Shown here: one piece after another, positions 22,751 to 30,361 of the stretch
Layout: every line of letters starts with the position of its first letter
Numbering within the stretch: the stretch's first letter is position 1
Virus record (IMG/VR): IMGVR_UViG_3300020437_000017
Span: 1-39,816 of that record
Strand: one strand, 5' to 3'
DNA from: a virus
Length of the DNA: 39,816 nt
Notes under the pieces: model-generated
What the model was told of the DNA's origin: nothing
Seen by the model: the letters and a program-made list of their open reading frames with translations, nothing else
Databases searched by the model: none
Program-made: the position numbers and the translations under genes

Positions 22751-24653
22751 TTATTTACCAACAGAATATCAAGAATTTATTCATCTGTCGAGATACTCAA
22801 GATGGATACCCGAAAAAGGTAGAAGAGAAACATGGGAAGAAACTGTTAGTAGATATTTCGATTTCTTCACAGAACATTTGCAAGAACAAAACGATTTCGA
22901 ATTAGATGAAGTATCAAGAAAGAGATTAGAAGAAGCTGTGCTATCTCAAAAAGTAATGCCTTCAATGAGATGTCTTATGACAGCTGGTGAAGCTTTGAAA
23001 AGAGAAAATGTAGCTGGTTATAACTGTTCGTATGTCGCAGTTGATTCTCCTAGAGCATTTGATGAAATACTTTATATTCTAATGAATGGTACAGGTGTTG
23101 GTTTCTCAGTAGAAAGACAAGATGTTATAAAGTTACCAAACGTAGCAGATGAATTACACCCTACAGATACCACAATTGTGGTACCCGACAGCAAACTAGG
23201 TTGGGCAAAGTCATTGAAAGAATTAATACATTTGTTATACTCAGGACAAATACCTTCATGGGATTTGAGTAAGGTGCGTCCAGCTGGTGCACCACTCAAA
23301 ACTTTTGGTGGTAGAGCATCAGGTCCAGAGCCACTAGATCAACTATTTCGTTTTGCTATAAATATATTCAAGAACGCTACTGGTAGAAAACTCACATCTT
23401 TAGAATGTCATGACTTAGTATGTAAGATAGCAGAGATTGTAGTTGTTGGTGGTGTTAGACGTTCTGCTCTTATTTCACTTAGCAATCTAAGTGATGATAG
23501 AATGAGAGTAGCAAAATCAGGACAATGGTGGGAAGACAATGGACAAAGAGCCCTCGCAAACAACTCAGCGTGTTACACAGAAAAGCCAGAAATCGGAATC
23601 TTCATGGACGAGTGGAAGTCACTCTACGACTCAAAGTCAGGTGAAAGAGGAATCTTTAATCGTCAATCTGCCAAAGAACAGGCTGGACGTAACGGTAGAC
23701 GAGACAATGACTGGGATTTCGGCACAAATCCCTGTTCAGAAATAATACTCAGAAGCAAGCAGTTTTGTAATCTATCAGAAGTAGTAATACGTGCTACAGA
23801 CGATATGAAGACACTAAAAGAAAAAGTAAAGTTTGCTACAATACTTGGTACATTTCAATCAACATTAGTTAACTTTAAATATCTTACAAGAGATTGGAAG
23901 AAGAATACTGAAGAAGAAAGACTTCTTGGTGTATCTCTCACAGGCATTATGGACAATACGTTAACAAATGGTAAAGAGTCTGGTTTAGATAAGAGACTCG
24001 ATGAACTACGAAAAGTAGCAATCGCAACAAACGCAGAGTGGGCAGATAAGATTGGTATACAACAATCAGTTTCTATTACATGTGTGAAGCCATCAGGCAC
24101 TGTGTCTCAATTAGTAGACTCTGCATCAGGTATACATGCACGACATAATCCATATTATATAAGAACTGTACGTGCTGACAAAAAAGATCCTCTTGCAATG
24201 TATATGAGAGATGCTGGTTTTCCATGCGAAGATGATGTGATGAAACCAGATCACACTTATGTATTTTCATTTCCAATGAAAGCACCAGAGAATGCAGTGA
24301 TGCGACAAGATATGACAGCTATTGAGCAATTAGAATTATGGCTTGTATATCAAAAGCATTGGTGTGAGCATAAGCCTTCTGTAACAATCTCAGTAAAAGA
24401 AGATGAATGGTTCGAAGTTGGTGCATGGGTATATAAGAACTTTGATTGGATGTCCGGTGTATCATTCTTACCATACTCAGAGCATGTATACAAGCAAGCA
24501 CCATATCAAGATTGTGATTCTGTTGTATATCAAAGAGAGTTGGATAAAATGCCAAAGAACATAGATTGGACACAACTCTCCGCATATGAAACTACAGATA
24601 TGACAGAGGGTGCCCAAGAACTCGCATGTGTTGCTGGTGGTTGTGAAATCTAA
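22740..24653 (+). CDS. nrdJ: Adenosylcobalamin-dependent ribonucleoside-triphosphate reductase (class II)
   Basis: 637 residues. Reduces ribonucleotides to deoxyribonucleotides with B12. Motifs: AGYNCSY (Cys96), TGVGFSVERQ, NPCSEIILRSKQFCNLSEVV with thiyl Cys332, Glu334 and redox Cys343 at the 11-residue spacing of the Lactobacillus RTPR family, and a C-terminal CVAGGC pair (Cys630/635) that matches the RTPR regenerating cysteines. Depends on host cobalamin uptake. Overlaps ThyX upstream and GMP reductase downstream by 1 nt. Codons between about 23540 and 23720 are C-rich and unlike the rest. Confidence 0.95.
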   Translation: MRSNYLPTEYQEFIHLSRYSRWIPEKGRRETWEETVSRYFDFFTEHLQEQNDFELDEVSRKRLEEAVLSQKVMPSMRCLMTAGEALKRENVAGYNCSYVAVDSPRAFDEILYILMNGTGVGFSVERQDVIKLPNVADELHPTDTTIVVPDSKLGWAKSLKELIHLLYSGQIPSWDLSKVRPAGAPLKTFGGRASGPEPLDQLFRFAINIFKNATGRKLTSLECHDLVCKIAEIVVVGGVRRSALISLSNLSDDRMRVAKSGQWWEDNGQRALANNSACYTEKPEIGIFMDEWKSLYDSKSGERGIFNRQSAKEQAGRNGRRDNDWDFGTNPCSEIILRSKQFCNLSEVVIRATDDMKTLKEKVKFATILGTFQSTLVNFKYLTRDWKKNTEEERLLGVSLTGIMDNTLTNGKESGLDKRLDELRKVAIATNAEWADKIGIQQSVSITCVKPSGTVSQLVDSASGIHARHNPYYIRTVRADKKDPLAMYMRDAGFPCEDDVMKPDHTYVFSFPMKAPENAVMRQDMTAIEQLELWLVYQKHWCEHKPSVTISVKEDEWFEVGAWVYKNFDWMSGVSFLPYSEHVYKQAPYQDCDSVVYQRELDKMPKNIDWTQLSAYETTDMTEGAQELACVAGGCEI

Positions 24654-25699
24654 TGTTAATCACTGAAGACATTAAGTTGGATTATTCGGACGTTCTTATT
24701 CGTCCGAAGCGTTCTACATTGAAGACGAGAGCGAATGTAAACATAGAAAGAACCTACAAGTTCAGACATAGTGAAAGAGAATGGACTGGTGTTCCTATCA
24801 TGGCGGCTAACATGGACGTTGTAGGTACTTTCAAGATGCATCTAGCACTTTCAGAGTTTAACATGATAACATGTATAGCAAAAGCACTAAACATTTCAGA
24901 TGATTGGTGGAAATTAGCTTACATGGAAAAAGGCAGAGAGTTCTTAGGTTGTCTAGCTGGTATATCAGAAGATGAAATGAATCGTGTCATAGAGATTTGG
25001 AATGGTGCAAGAATGTCTTTTATAGGCATTGATGTAGCTAACGGATATACAATAGCAGTTGTTGATGCACTCAAAAAATTAAGAGAAAGATTACCTGACG
25101 CAACTATTATTTGTGGTAATGTAGTAACTGCCGATATGACACAAGAACTTATATTAGCAGGTGCTGATATTGTGAAAGTAGGTGTAGGTCCTGGTTCAGT
25201 ATGTACTACACGAATTAAAACAGGTGTAGGTTATCCACAACTGAGTGCAGTGATAGAATGTGCAGATGCCGCCCACGGATTAGGTGGACACGTAATTGCT
25301 GATGGTGGTTGTAACACTCCAGGAGATATTGTAAAAGCATTTGCCGCCGGTGCTGATTTTGTAATGATTGGTGGTATGTTGTCAGGACATGATGAGTGTG
25401 CTGGTGACTTAATATTTGAAGATGATAATCCAACTCCAGTAGGTATGAAGTTCTATGGTATGGCTTCTGAAACTGCAATGGAGAAACATGGTAATCTAAT
25501 AAAGAATGAGTATCGTGGTTCAGAGGGTAAAACAGTGACAGTGCCATATAGAGGTGCGGTGAAACCTACAGTAGTAGATATACTTAGCGGTGTACGTTCA
25601 GCTTGTACATATGTAGGAGCAAGTAATTTAAAACAACTAAGTAAGTGTACTACATTTGTACGTGTTAATAATACACACAACACTATATACGGAGTATAG
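24653..25699 (+). CDS. guaC: GMP reductase
   Basis: 348 residues, IMPDH/GMPR superfamily without CBS domains. Converts GMP to IMP with NADPH. Loop [18 protein letters not shown] carries catalytic Cys184 and Thr186; [27 protein letters not shown] is the phosphate-binding barrel; the segment [18 protein letters not shown] with its Glu and the final [18 protein letters not shown] are GMPR rather than IMPDH type. Would divert GMP toward the IMP/adenylate pool. Begins in a TAATG overlap with nrdJ, so it is likely co-expressed with RNR and ThyX. Confidence 0.92.
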   Translation: MLITEDIKLDYSDVLIRPKRSTLKTRANVNIERTYKFRHSEREWTGVPIMAANMDVVGTFKMHLALSEFNMITCIAKALNISDDWWKLAYMEKGREFLGCLAGISEDEMNRVIEIWNGARMSFIGIDVANGYTIAVVDALKKLRERLPDATIICGNVVTADMTQELILAGADIVKVGVGPGSVCTTRIKTGVGYPQLSAVIECADAAHGLGGHVIADGGCNTPGDIVKAFAAGADFVMIGGMLSGHDECAGDLIFEDDNPTPVGMKFYGMASETAMEKHGNLIKNEYRGSEGKTVTVPYRGAVKPTVVDILSGVRSACTYVGASNLKQLSKCTTFVRVNNTHNTIYGV

Positions 25700-25701
25700 A
25701 T

Positions 25702-25899
25702 ATGGCAGATAAAGAAGAAATAACATACGAACTTGAGTGTACAGAGTGCGGAGCAGAGTATGAGATTGTCGGCATAAATACTAGCAAGAATGAACCAATA
25801 TATTGCCCATATTGTGGTGCAGATATTGATTTAGACGATTTAGAAGAAGAAGAGTTTGATGAGCTAGATTATGACGAGGACGATTACGACAGAGATTGA
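25702..25899 (+). CDS. Zinc-ribbon protein with acidic tail
   Basis: 65 residues. Two CxxC pairs: CTEC (13-16) and CPYC (35-38), followed by an aspartate/glutamate-rich tail (residues 43-65). Probably a metal-binding adaptor or transcription-related protein. Its tail overlaps the next gene by 29 nt. Confidence 0.8.
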   Translation: MADKEEITYELECTECGAEYEIVGINTSKNEPIYCPYCGADIDLDDLEEEEFDELDYDEDDYDRD

Positions 25900-26323
25900 T
25901 TATGAAAATCCTTGGACATTCAATAATAAACCATTTACATCAGAAGATATTAAATCATATGTAGGATTTGTTTATCTAATTACAGAATTAGATACTGATA
26001 AAAAGTACATAGGTAGAAAATATTTTTATCAACTCAGAAAGAAGAAAGGTAAATCTAAACGAGTAAAATCTGAATCCGACTGGAAGAAGTATTATGGCTC
26101 GTCAAAAGAACTTTTGGAACAAATCAAAATAAAAGAAAAAAATAATTATAAAAGGCAAATTTTGTCTTTACATACGACTAAAGGTGATGTAAACTACGAA
26201 GAAGTTAAACAATTATTTTTGAATAATGTGTTAGAAGATAGTGATTACTATAACGATAACATAAATGGTAAATGGTACAAGAAACCAGAACACATAAGAG
26301 AAGGTAGAAATTATGGCAAATGA
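25871..26323 (+). CDS. GIY-YIG nuclease (SegE-like)
   Basis: 150 residues. GFVYLITELDTDKKYIGRKYF (32-52) is the GIY...YIG region with a conserved Arg/Lys, followed by SDWKKYYGSSKELLEQI and YKRQIL, patterns of the T4 Seg-type GIY-YIG endonucleases (SegE). T4 Seg enzymes are homing nucleases; whether this one moves genes is unknown. The start, 29 nt inside the previous gene with a weak ribosome-binding site, is uncertain. Confidence 0.75.
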   Translation: MTRTITTEIDYENPWTFNNKPFTSEDIKSYVGFVYLITELDTDKKYIGRKYFYQLRKKKGKSKRVKSESDWKKYYGSSKELLEQIKIKEKNNYKRQILSLHTTKGDVNYEEVKQLFLNNVLEDSDYYNDNINGKWYKKPEHIREGRNYGK

Positions 26324-27041
26324 TCCTGTAAAACTTTTTATAGGTACTTCATCTAATGGTGAAGATGCAAAAATAGAAATGGCATATGAACACTCTATAA
26401 GAAAGAACTGTAGCCGTCCTGTAGATATAACATGGATGCGACAGACAACTGATGAAACATCTTTTTGGTATGGTTGGGCTGACAAAAACTGGAGTACGCC
26501 ATTTTCTGGTTATAGATGGGGTATACCTGAAGCCTGCAACTTTGAAGGTAAAGCAATCTATACCGATGTTGACATGATTAACATGAGAGACATGGCAGAA
26601 CTTGTAGATTTAGAAGTACCAAAAGGTAAATTATGTTTAGCAAGAGATGGTAAGAGATTTGGTGGTAAAGAGTTCTGCGTTATTGTATTTGATAATGCTA
26701 AATGGAAGAAAGTAGTACCGGCAGTAGAAACATGGAAAGAAGATGCTACTGCACACCATCAATTTATCAATATGTTCATTGCGAATAATTTAGTAGGCGA
26801 TTTAGATCCTAGGTGGAACTCACATGATGGTGATACAGATGAAATCTATCAACTACATTATACGCATATGGCAACACAACCATGGCAACCTAAATGGTTT
26901 ACTGGTGAAGTTCAAGAACACCCACGTAAGGATTTAGTTGAGATATACGAAAAAGCCTATGACGAGGCAGTTCTTGAAGGTTATAAATTAGAAGACTACG
27001 AAGTAGATCGTGGTGTAAAATATGGGATAATAGGACAATGA
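26313..27041 (+). CDS. Glycosyltransferase (GT-A, GT8-like)
   Basis: 242 residues. YTDVDMINM (83-91; Asp85-x-Asp87) is the metal-binding DxD; N-terminal KLFIGTSSNGEDAKIEMAYEHSI and the segment WRDxx-like HHQFINMFI fit sugar-nucleotide transferases. First of four glycosyltransferase-type genes in the window. Acceptor and donor unknown; may modify virion proteins or host surface sugars. Overlaps the nuclease gene by 11 nt and the next small gene by 4 nt. Confidence 0.7.
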   Translation: MANDPVKLFIGTSSNGEDAKIEMAYEHSIRKNCSRPVDITWMRQTTDETSFWYGWADKNWSTPFSGYRWGIPEACNFEGKAIYTDVDMINMRDMAELVDLEVPKGKLCLARDGKRFGGKEFCVIVFDNAKWKKVVPAVETWKEDATAHHQFINMFIANNLVGDLDPRWNSHDGDTDEIYQLHYTHMATQPWQPKWFTGEVQEHPRKDLVEIYEKAYDEAVLEGYKLEDYEVDRGVKYGIIGQ

Positions 27042-27154
27042 AGTATGAATTTGATCCAGTAAAGAATGAAGGACTAGGGCTAATACTAATGATAGCTATA
27101 TTCTTTGGTGGTACTTTATTATTAAATGCAATAGTATGGAGTTTTATAGGTTGA
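27038..27154 (+). CDS. 38-residue membrane peptide
   Basis: Starts in an ATGA overlap with the glycosyltransferase stop. A short polar N-terminus (KYEFDPVKNEG) then one hydrophobic span (LGLILMIAIFFGGTLLLNAIVWSF). Overlaps the next gene by 19 nt. Start of the small-membrane-protein cluster. Confidence 0.6.
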   Translation: MKYEFDPVKNEGLGLILMIAIFFGGTLLLNAIVWSFIG

Positions 27155-27351
27155 GTGATGTGAAAGAAGAAGCCCTTGCAGAAGCAAAAAAGACTTATGC
27201 AGGCTTTATTAAATTTTTAAAATGGATTTCTTTGATATGGATACTTCTTGTCATGGTTATGTGTTCTAATAACTTTTTAGAAGACGGTACTGGTGCAAAG
27301 TATGATCCTTCTTGGAAAGAAGATTATGAATCAAATATGGGATTAGACTAA
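27136..27351 (+). CDS. Single-span membrane protein
   Basis: 71 residues with one span at about 29-44 (WISLIWILLVMVMCSNN) and an acidic C-terminal tail ending YESNMGLD. ATG 27136 lies inside the previous gene; TTG 27151 or GTG 27160 are possible alternatives. Ends in a TAATG overlap with the MazG-like gene. No domain recognised. Confidence 0.6.
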   Translation: MEFYRLSDVKEEALAEAKKTYAGFIKFLKWISLIWILLVMVMCSNNFLEDGTGAKYDPSWKEDYESNMGLD

Positions 27352-27602
27352 TGCAGAAATTAGATACAGAACAACAACTCTTTGTCATTACGATGGAAGA
27401 GTGTGGTGAACTTGCTCAAATGTGTTCTAAGGCTATGAGAAAACAAAGAACAGATTTGCAAAATCTCAAAGACGAGATTGGTGATGTTTACGCCATGTTA
27501 GACTTAATGACAGAACATGGCATTGTTACTTGGAGTGAGATACATAATAGAGCAAGAGAAAAACGAAGTAAACTAGCAACATGGAGCGATTTAAGAACAT
27601 GA
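27351..27602 (+). CDS. MazG-like nucleotide pyrophosphohydrolase
   Basis: 83 residues. All-alpha NTP-PPase pattern: EECGE (EExxE, 16-20) and DEIGD (ExxD, 42-45), which bind Mg2+. The family hydrolyses NTPs or (p)ppGpp-like substrates, and phage MazG enzymes can act on dGTP/dCTP. It may clear unusual nucleotides for replication or reset host signalling. Start ATG 27351 overlaps TAA by 1 nt. Confidence 0.85.
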   Translation: MQKLDTEQQLFVITMEECGELAQMCSKAMRKQRTDLQNLKDEIGDVYAMLDLMTEHGIVTWSEIHNRAREKRSKLATWSDLRT

Positions 27603-28039
27603 GAAACATTTATTTACCAATAATTTTAGTAGGCATTTTATGTGGTATGTTACTGCAATGCAACATGGCAACGGCAGAATCAATGACTATCGAAATGCTA
27701 AACAAAAAAGGCAAAGAGAAAATGCTATATAGTGAAAATATAGCACGAATTGATGTAGGTGATACAATTACATGGGTACCAACATCAAAAGGGCATAACG
27801 TACAATTTGTATCTGTACCCGATGGTGTAGAAAAAATAAAGAGTAAAATGAATGATGAAGTTTCTTTTACTTTTGAACAAGAAGGCGTTTATCTTTACCT
27901 TTGTACACCACATGCAACTATGGGTATGATTGGTGTTGTCGTAGTTGGTGATTCTGAAGTAAACTTAGCTGAAGCGAAAAAGTATAAGTTCAGAGGAAAA
28001 TCTAAAAAGAAATTTAAGAAGATAGTGAAGGAACTATAA
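27599..28039 (+). CDS. Pseudoazurin (blue copper electron carrier)
   Basis: 146 residues from ATG 27599 (GGAG at 27583; upstream ATG 27581 has no site). Signal peptide MRNIYLPIILVGILCGMLLQ...ATA then a cupredoxin domain. Type-1 copper ligands His66 (GHNVQF), Cys102, His105 and Met110 (CTPHATMGM) have the pseudoazurin spacing, and GDTITWVPTSKGHNV and EGVYLYLCTPH match the family closely. Known role: periplasmic electron transfer, e.g. to nitrite or nitrous-oxide reductases. A phage copy is a probable auxiliary metabolic gene. A basic C-terminal tail (SKKKFKKIVKEL) is extra. Confidence 0.92.
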   Translation: MRNIYLPIILVGILCGMLLQCNMATAESMTIEMLNKKGKEKMLYSENIARIDVGDTITWVPTSKGHNVQFVSVPDGVEKIKSKMNDEVSFTFEQEGVYLYLCTPHATMGMIGVVVVGDSEVNLAEAKKYKFRGKSKKKFKKIVKEL

Positions 28040-28335
28040 TGAGAGAAGCGATTGTCAATATGTGGAACTCAGTGATGAATGCTGATGTTAATCCTCTTAA
28101 AAATATTCCTAGCTTACAAGCAAGACACATGATATTGCAAATACTCGCCTGGACTTGGGCGAGTAGTTTTGCACTTGCTTATGGTAGTTTGTGGATATGG
28201 GGTTTTTCTATGATAGCACACCTTTGTATTATTGCCGCCATCGTAGTGACAGTAGCTACATTTGAAACCGCTAAGAGAAAACCAACAGTGTTTGCTGGAT
28301 ATAATGGTAGAGGAAATGGCGGAGAACACGAATAA
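28039..28335 (+). CDS. Two-span membrane protein
   Basis: 98 residues, TAATG-coupled to pseudoazurin. Two helices (about 32-51 and 54-75; LQILAWTWASSFALAYGSLW, MIAHLCIIAAIVVTVATF) joined by a tight turn. A soluble tail (KRKPTVFAGYNGRGNGGEHE) follows. No recognised family; position suggests a partner of the pseudoazurin gene or a general membrane helper. Confidence 0.7.
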   Translation: MREAIVNMWNSVMNADVNPLKNIPSLQARHMILQILAWTWASSFALAYGSLWIWGFSMIAHLCIIAAIVVTVATFETAKRKPTVFAGYNGRGNGGEHE

Positions 28336-28495
28336 CTTTCCTGAAACTATTGTCTATACTGATAAAGATAGAGTGTGGTGTACTGGCGAAACAAATGATC
28401 ACCCTAGAGTATACTACACTGTACCAGATGAAGGCTTTGTAATTTGTGGTTATTGTGATATTAAATTTATGAGGAGAAAAAATGAAGAATCTTAA
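28316..28495 (+). CDS. CHCC zinc-finger protein (NDUFS6-like fold)
   Basis: 59 residues from ATG 28316 (an in-frame ATG at 28304 is an alternative; the AGAGGA site is very close to 28316). VWCTGETNDHPRVYY...FVICGYCDIKF gives Cys22, His29, Cys44, Cys47, the CHCC zinc site of the family that includes the complex I accessory subunit NDUFS6. Bacteria have free-standing copies. Its role in a phage is unclear. It overlaps the previous gene by 20 nt. Confidence 0.78.
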   Translation: MAENTNNFPETIVYTDKDRVWCTGETNDHPRVYYTVPDEGFVICGYCDIKFMRRKNEES

Positions 28496-28601
28496 AGAAA
28501 TGTGGGAAGCAAGTTATGGTGAAGGTACTAAATTTGATCTTGACTATGGTAAGATAATTATAGTATTATTGTGTATATACATAGCAGTAAAGGTAAGTTA
28601 A
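28482..28601 (+). CDS. 39-residue single-span membrane peptide
   Basis: GAGGAG ribosome-binding site just upstream. Polar N-terminus (KNLKEMWEASYGEGTKFDLDYG) then a hydrophobic helix (KIIIVLLCIYIAVKVS). Overlaps the zinc-finger gene by 14 nt. Confidence 0.6.
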   Translation: MKNLKEMWEASYGEGTKFDLDYGKIIIVLLCIYIAVKVS

Positions 28602-28602
28602 T

Positions 28603-28752
28603 ATGAAAAATTTTGGTATTATATTTTGGGTAATGATAGTAGTGGCAGGCTGTTTAAGTGTGATGACTACTCTCGCAATAGATAGTCGAATGGACGAAAT
28701 GGAAACTAACATTGAAGAAATAAATTCAATGTTGAAAGATATGTCAAGCTGA
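28603..28752 (+). CDS. Small membrane/lipoprotein-like peptide
   Basis: 49 residues. Hydrophobic N-terminus with VAGC (14-17), a possible lipobox, followed by a helical acidic tail (RMDEMETNIEEINSMLK). Either lipidated or a single-pass anchor with a coiled coil. TGATG overlap with the next gene. Confidence 0.55.
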   Translation: MKNFGIIFWVMIVVAGCLSVMTTLAIDSRMDEMETNIEEINSMLKDMSS

Positions 28753-28952
28753 TGCCTGGACAGAATTTTATAAGTCCACCTAATCCTAGAGGTAAAGAAG
28801 AATATACTTTAGATGGCAAGATACCTGTAAAGAACCAAAAAGAATCATGGTTGAAGTATATCGGGATAGCATGGCTAGTAGAAAATCCTAAAGCACCTTT
28901 TTTATGGTTCGCTGTAGGAATAAGTTTAATTTTATATATTGAAGGTTTTTGA
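28752..28952 (+). CDS. Single-span membrane protein
   Basis: 66 residues. A Pro/Gly-rich soluble N-terminus (PGQNFISPPNPRGKEEYTL) precedes a C-terminal span (APFLWFAVGISLILYIEGF). Coupled by 1-nt overlap to the gene before. No family recognised. Confidence 0.65.
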   Translation: MPGQNFISPPNPRGKEEYTLDGKIPVKNQKESWLKYIGIAWLVENPKAPFLWFAVGISLILYIEGF

Positions 28953-28953
28953 A

Positions 28954-29211
28954 ATGAGTAATCAAGCGTATCACAACAAAGGTTTTGGACCTGCGTTTCT
29001 ATGGATTATATTTTTGACAATGATATTACCTGTCTTAGGACTATTCACGATTGACGATACATGGGATAGAGTTGTTAACAAATATGTAAGTGCATGGACT
29101 TCAGAGTGTTGGCAAAATAGCAAACATGAGAGAGTGTGTAGAAGTGATAATAATTGTAAGTTTTTACGTAATTTTTGTATTGATGAGGTTTACAGATGGA
29201 AAGCAAAGTGA
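28954..29211 (+). CDS. Membrane-anchored cysteine-rich protein
   Basis: 85 residues from ATG 28954. N-terminal helix (FLWIIFLTMILPVLGLF) then a soluble domain with four cysteines (SECWQ, RVCRS, NNCKF, NFCID), which suggests two periplasmic disulfides or a metal site. Overlaps the DoxX-like gene by 16 nt. Confidence 0.65.
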   Translation: MSNQAYHNKGFGPAFLWIIFLTMILPVLGLFTIDDTWDRVVNKYVSAWTSECWQNSKHERVCRSDNNCKFLRNFCIDEVYRWKAK

Positions 29212-29633
29212 GAAAATTTAGAATACCAGATTTTTGTATGTCTCATTGGTTACTCAGATTACCACTGGTAGTAGTTTTTATTCAGCAAGGTATAATGAAA
29301 ATACCAGTAAGTGCTGAAGAGGCGGCAACATTTGGCTTATCATATCTAGTTTGGTGGTTTGTTGCTTATGGTGAGTTACTTGGTGGAATAGGACTTATTG
29401 TCGGTGGTATAATGAATAAGCCGTATTTACCTATTTTAGATAGATGTTACATTCCAGACATAGGTGATGCAATCACACGTTTTAGTGGTATTACATTATG
29501 TTGCATCATGACGGGCGTAATATGGATTGGTGAACCAGAAAGTATCATGGACGTTATAATGTATGACAATCTACATGTATTTTTATGGGTTGGTGCTTTG
29601 TTCTTTGCACTGAGAGGTAACAGAGCGTCATGA
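29196..29633 (+). CDS. DoxX-like integral membrane protein
   Basis: 145 residues with four predicted spans. LLRLPLVVVFIQQGIMKI, FVAYGELLGGIGLIVGG, FSGITLCCIMTGVIWIG and NLHVFLWVGALFFALRG follow the DoxX/DoxD family layout. DoxD is a thiosulfate:quinone oxidoreductase subunit; most DoxX proteins have no assigned reaction. Neighbouring pseudoazurin suggests redox context. Overlaps the glycosyltransferase by 4 nt. Confidence 0.75.
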   Translation: MESKVRKFRIPDFCMSHWLLRLPLVVVFIQQGIMKIPVSAEEAATFGLSYLVWWFVAYGELLGGIGLIVGGIMNKPYLPILDRCYIPDIGDAITRFSGITLCCIMTGVIWIGEPESIMDVIMYDNLHVFLWVGALFFALRGNRAS

Positions 29634-30361
29634 TATACGGAGAACTTCCCACTAAACCTGTAGTATATGCCGCCTGCGATACAAAATATTTTGTAGAACA
29701 TGCACCATCTTTAATATATTCTATTAATGATATAGGTAAAGATATTCATATACATATATGCGATCCTGTAGAAGAAACTCATAAAATAGAATCTATACTA
29801 AGAGCAGATTTAGATGTAGATATAACTTTTAGTTATAGTGATATAGGTGCTACACCTATAGATATACGAGCGTATTATTCGTGCTTACGTTTTATGATGT
29901 TACCTAAACTTTTACCACATGCTAAAAAAATGTTAGTGGTAGATACTGATTGTGTGTTTATGAAAGACTTTGAATATCCTACTACACCTACAGGTTACTT
30001 TCCTAGAAAACCTTTACAAGGTACAATTGGTTGGGAAGCTAAAGGTACACAAGTGGCGGCAGGTTGTGTTTATATGGACGATAGAGCAACACCTGTAGCT
30101 GAAGCCATAGCAGAAAGAATATCTAAAGGACCTATGAGATGGTTTATTGATCAGATAGCACTAGCTGAAATATTTGAACTAGTCAATGATAATGATGTGA
30201 CAAAGTTTGATGGTAATTTTATGGATTGGGAGTTTATTGAAGGCACAGTTATATGGACTGGGAAAGGACCTCGCAAACATGAAAATGAAACTTACTTAGA
30301 AGCTAAGAATAAGTTCAACAGACTACCTAGTGCTGTTAGTAGAATTTGGGAAAAAGCATGA
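29630..30361 (+). CDS. Glycosyltransferase (GT-A, DxD)
   Basis: 243 residues. VVYAACDTKYFVEHAPSL is the nucleotide-binding start; MLVVDTDCVFMKDF (101-114) carries the DxD (Asp105-x-Asp107); QVAAGCVYM and DQIALAEIF are GT8-like. Distantly related to the gene at 26313. Probably adds a sugar to a phage or host surface molecule. Confidence 0.72.
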   Translation: MIYGELPTKPVVYAACDTKYFVEHAPSLIYSINDIGKDIHIHICDPVEETHKIESILRADLDVDITFSYSDIGATPIDIRAYYSCLRFMMLPKLLPHAKKMLVVDTDCVFMKDFEYPTTPTGYFPRKPLQGTIGWEAKGTQVAAGCVYMDDRATPVAEAIAERISKGPMRWFIDQIALAEIFELVNDNDVTKFDGNFMDWEFIEGTVIWTGKGPRKHENETYLEAKNKFNRLPSAVSRIWEKA

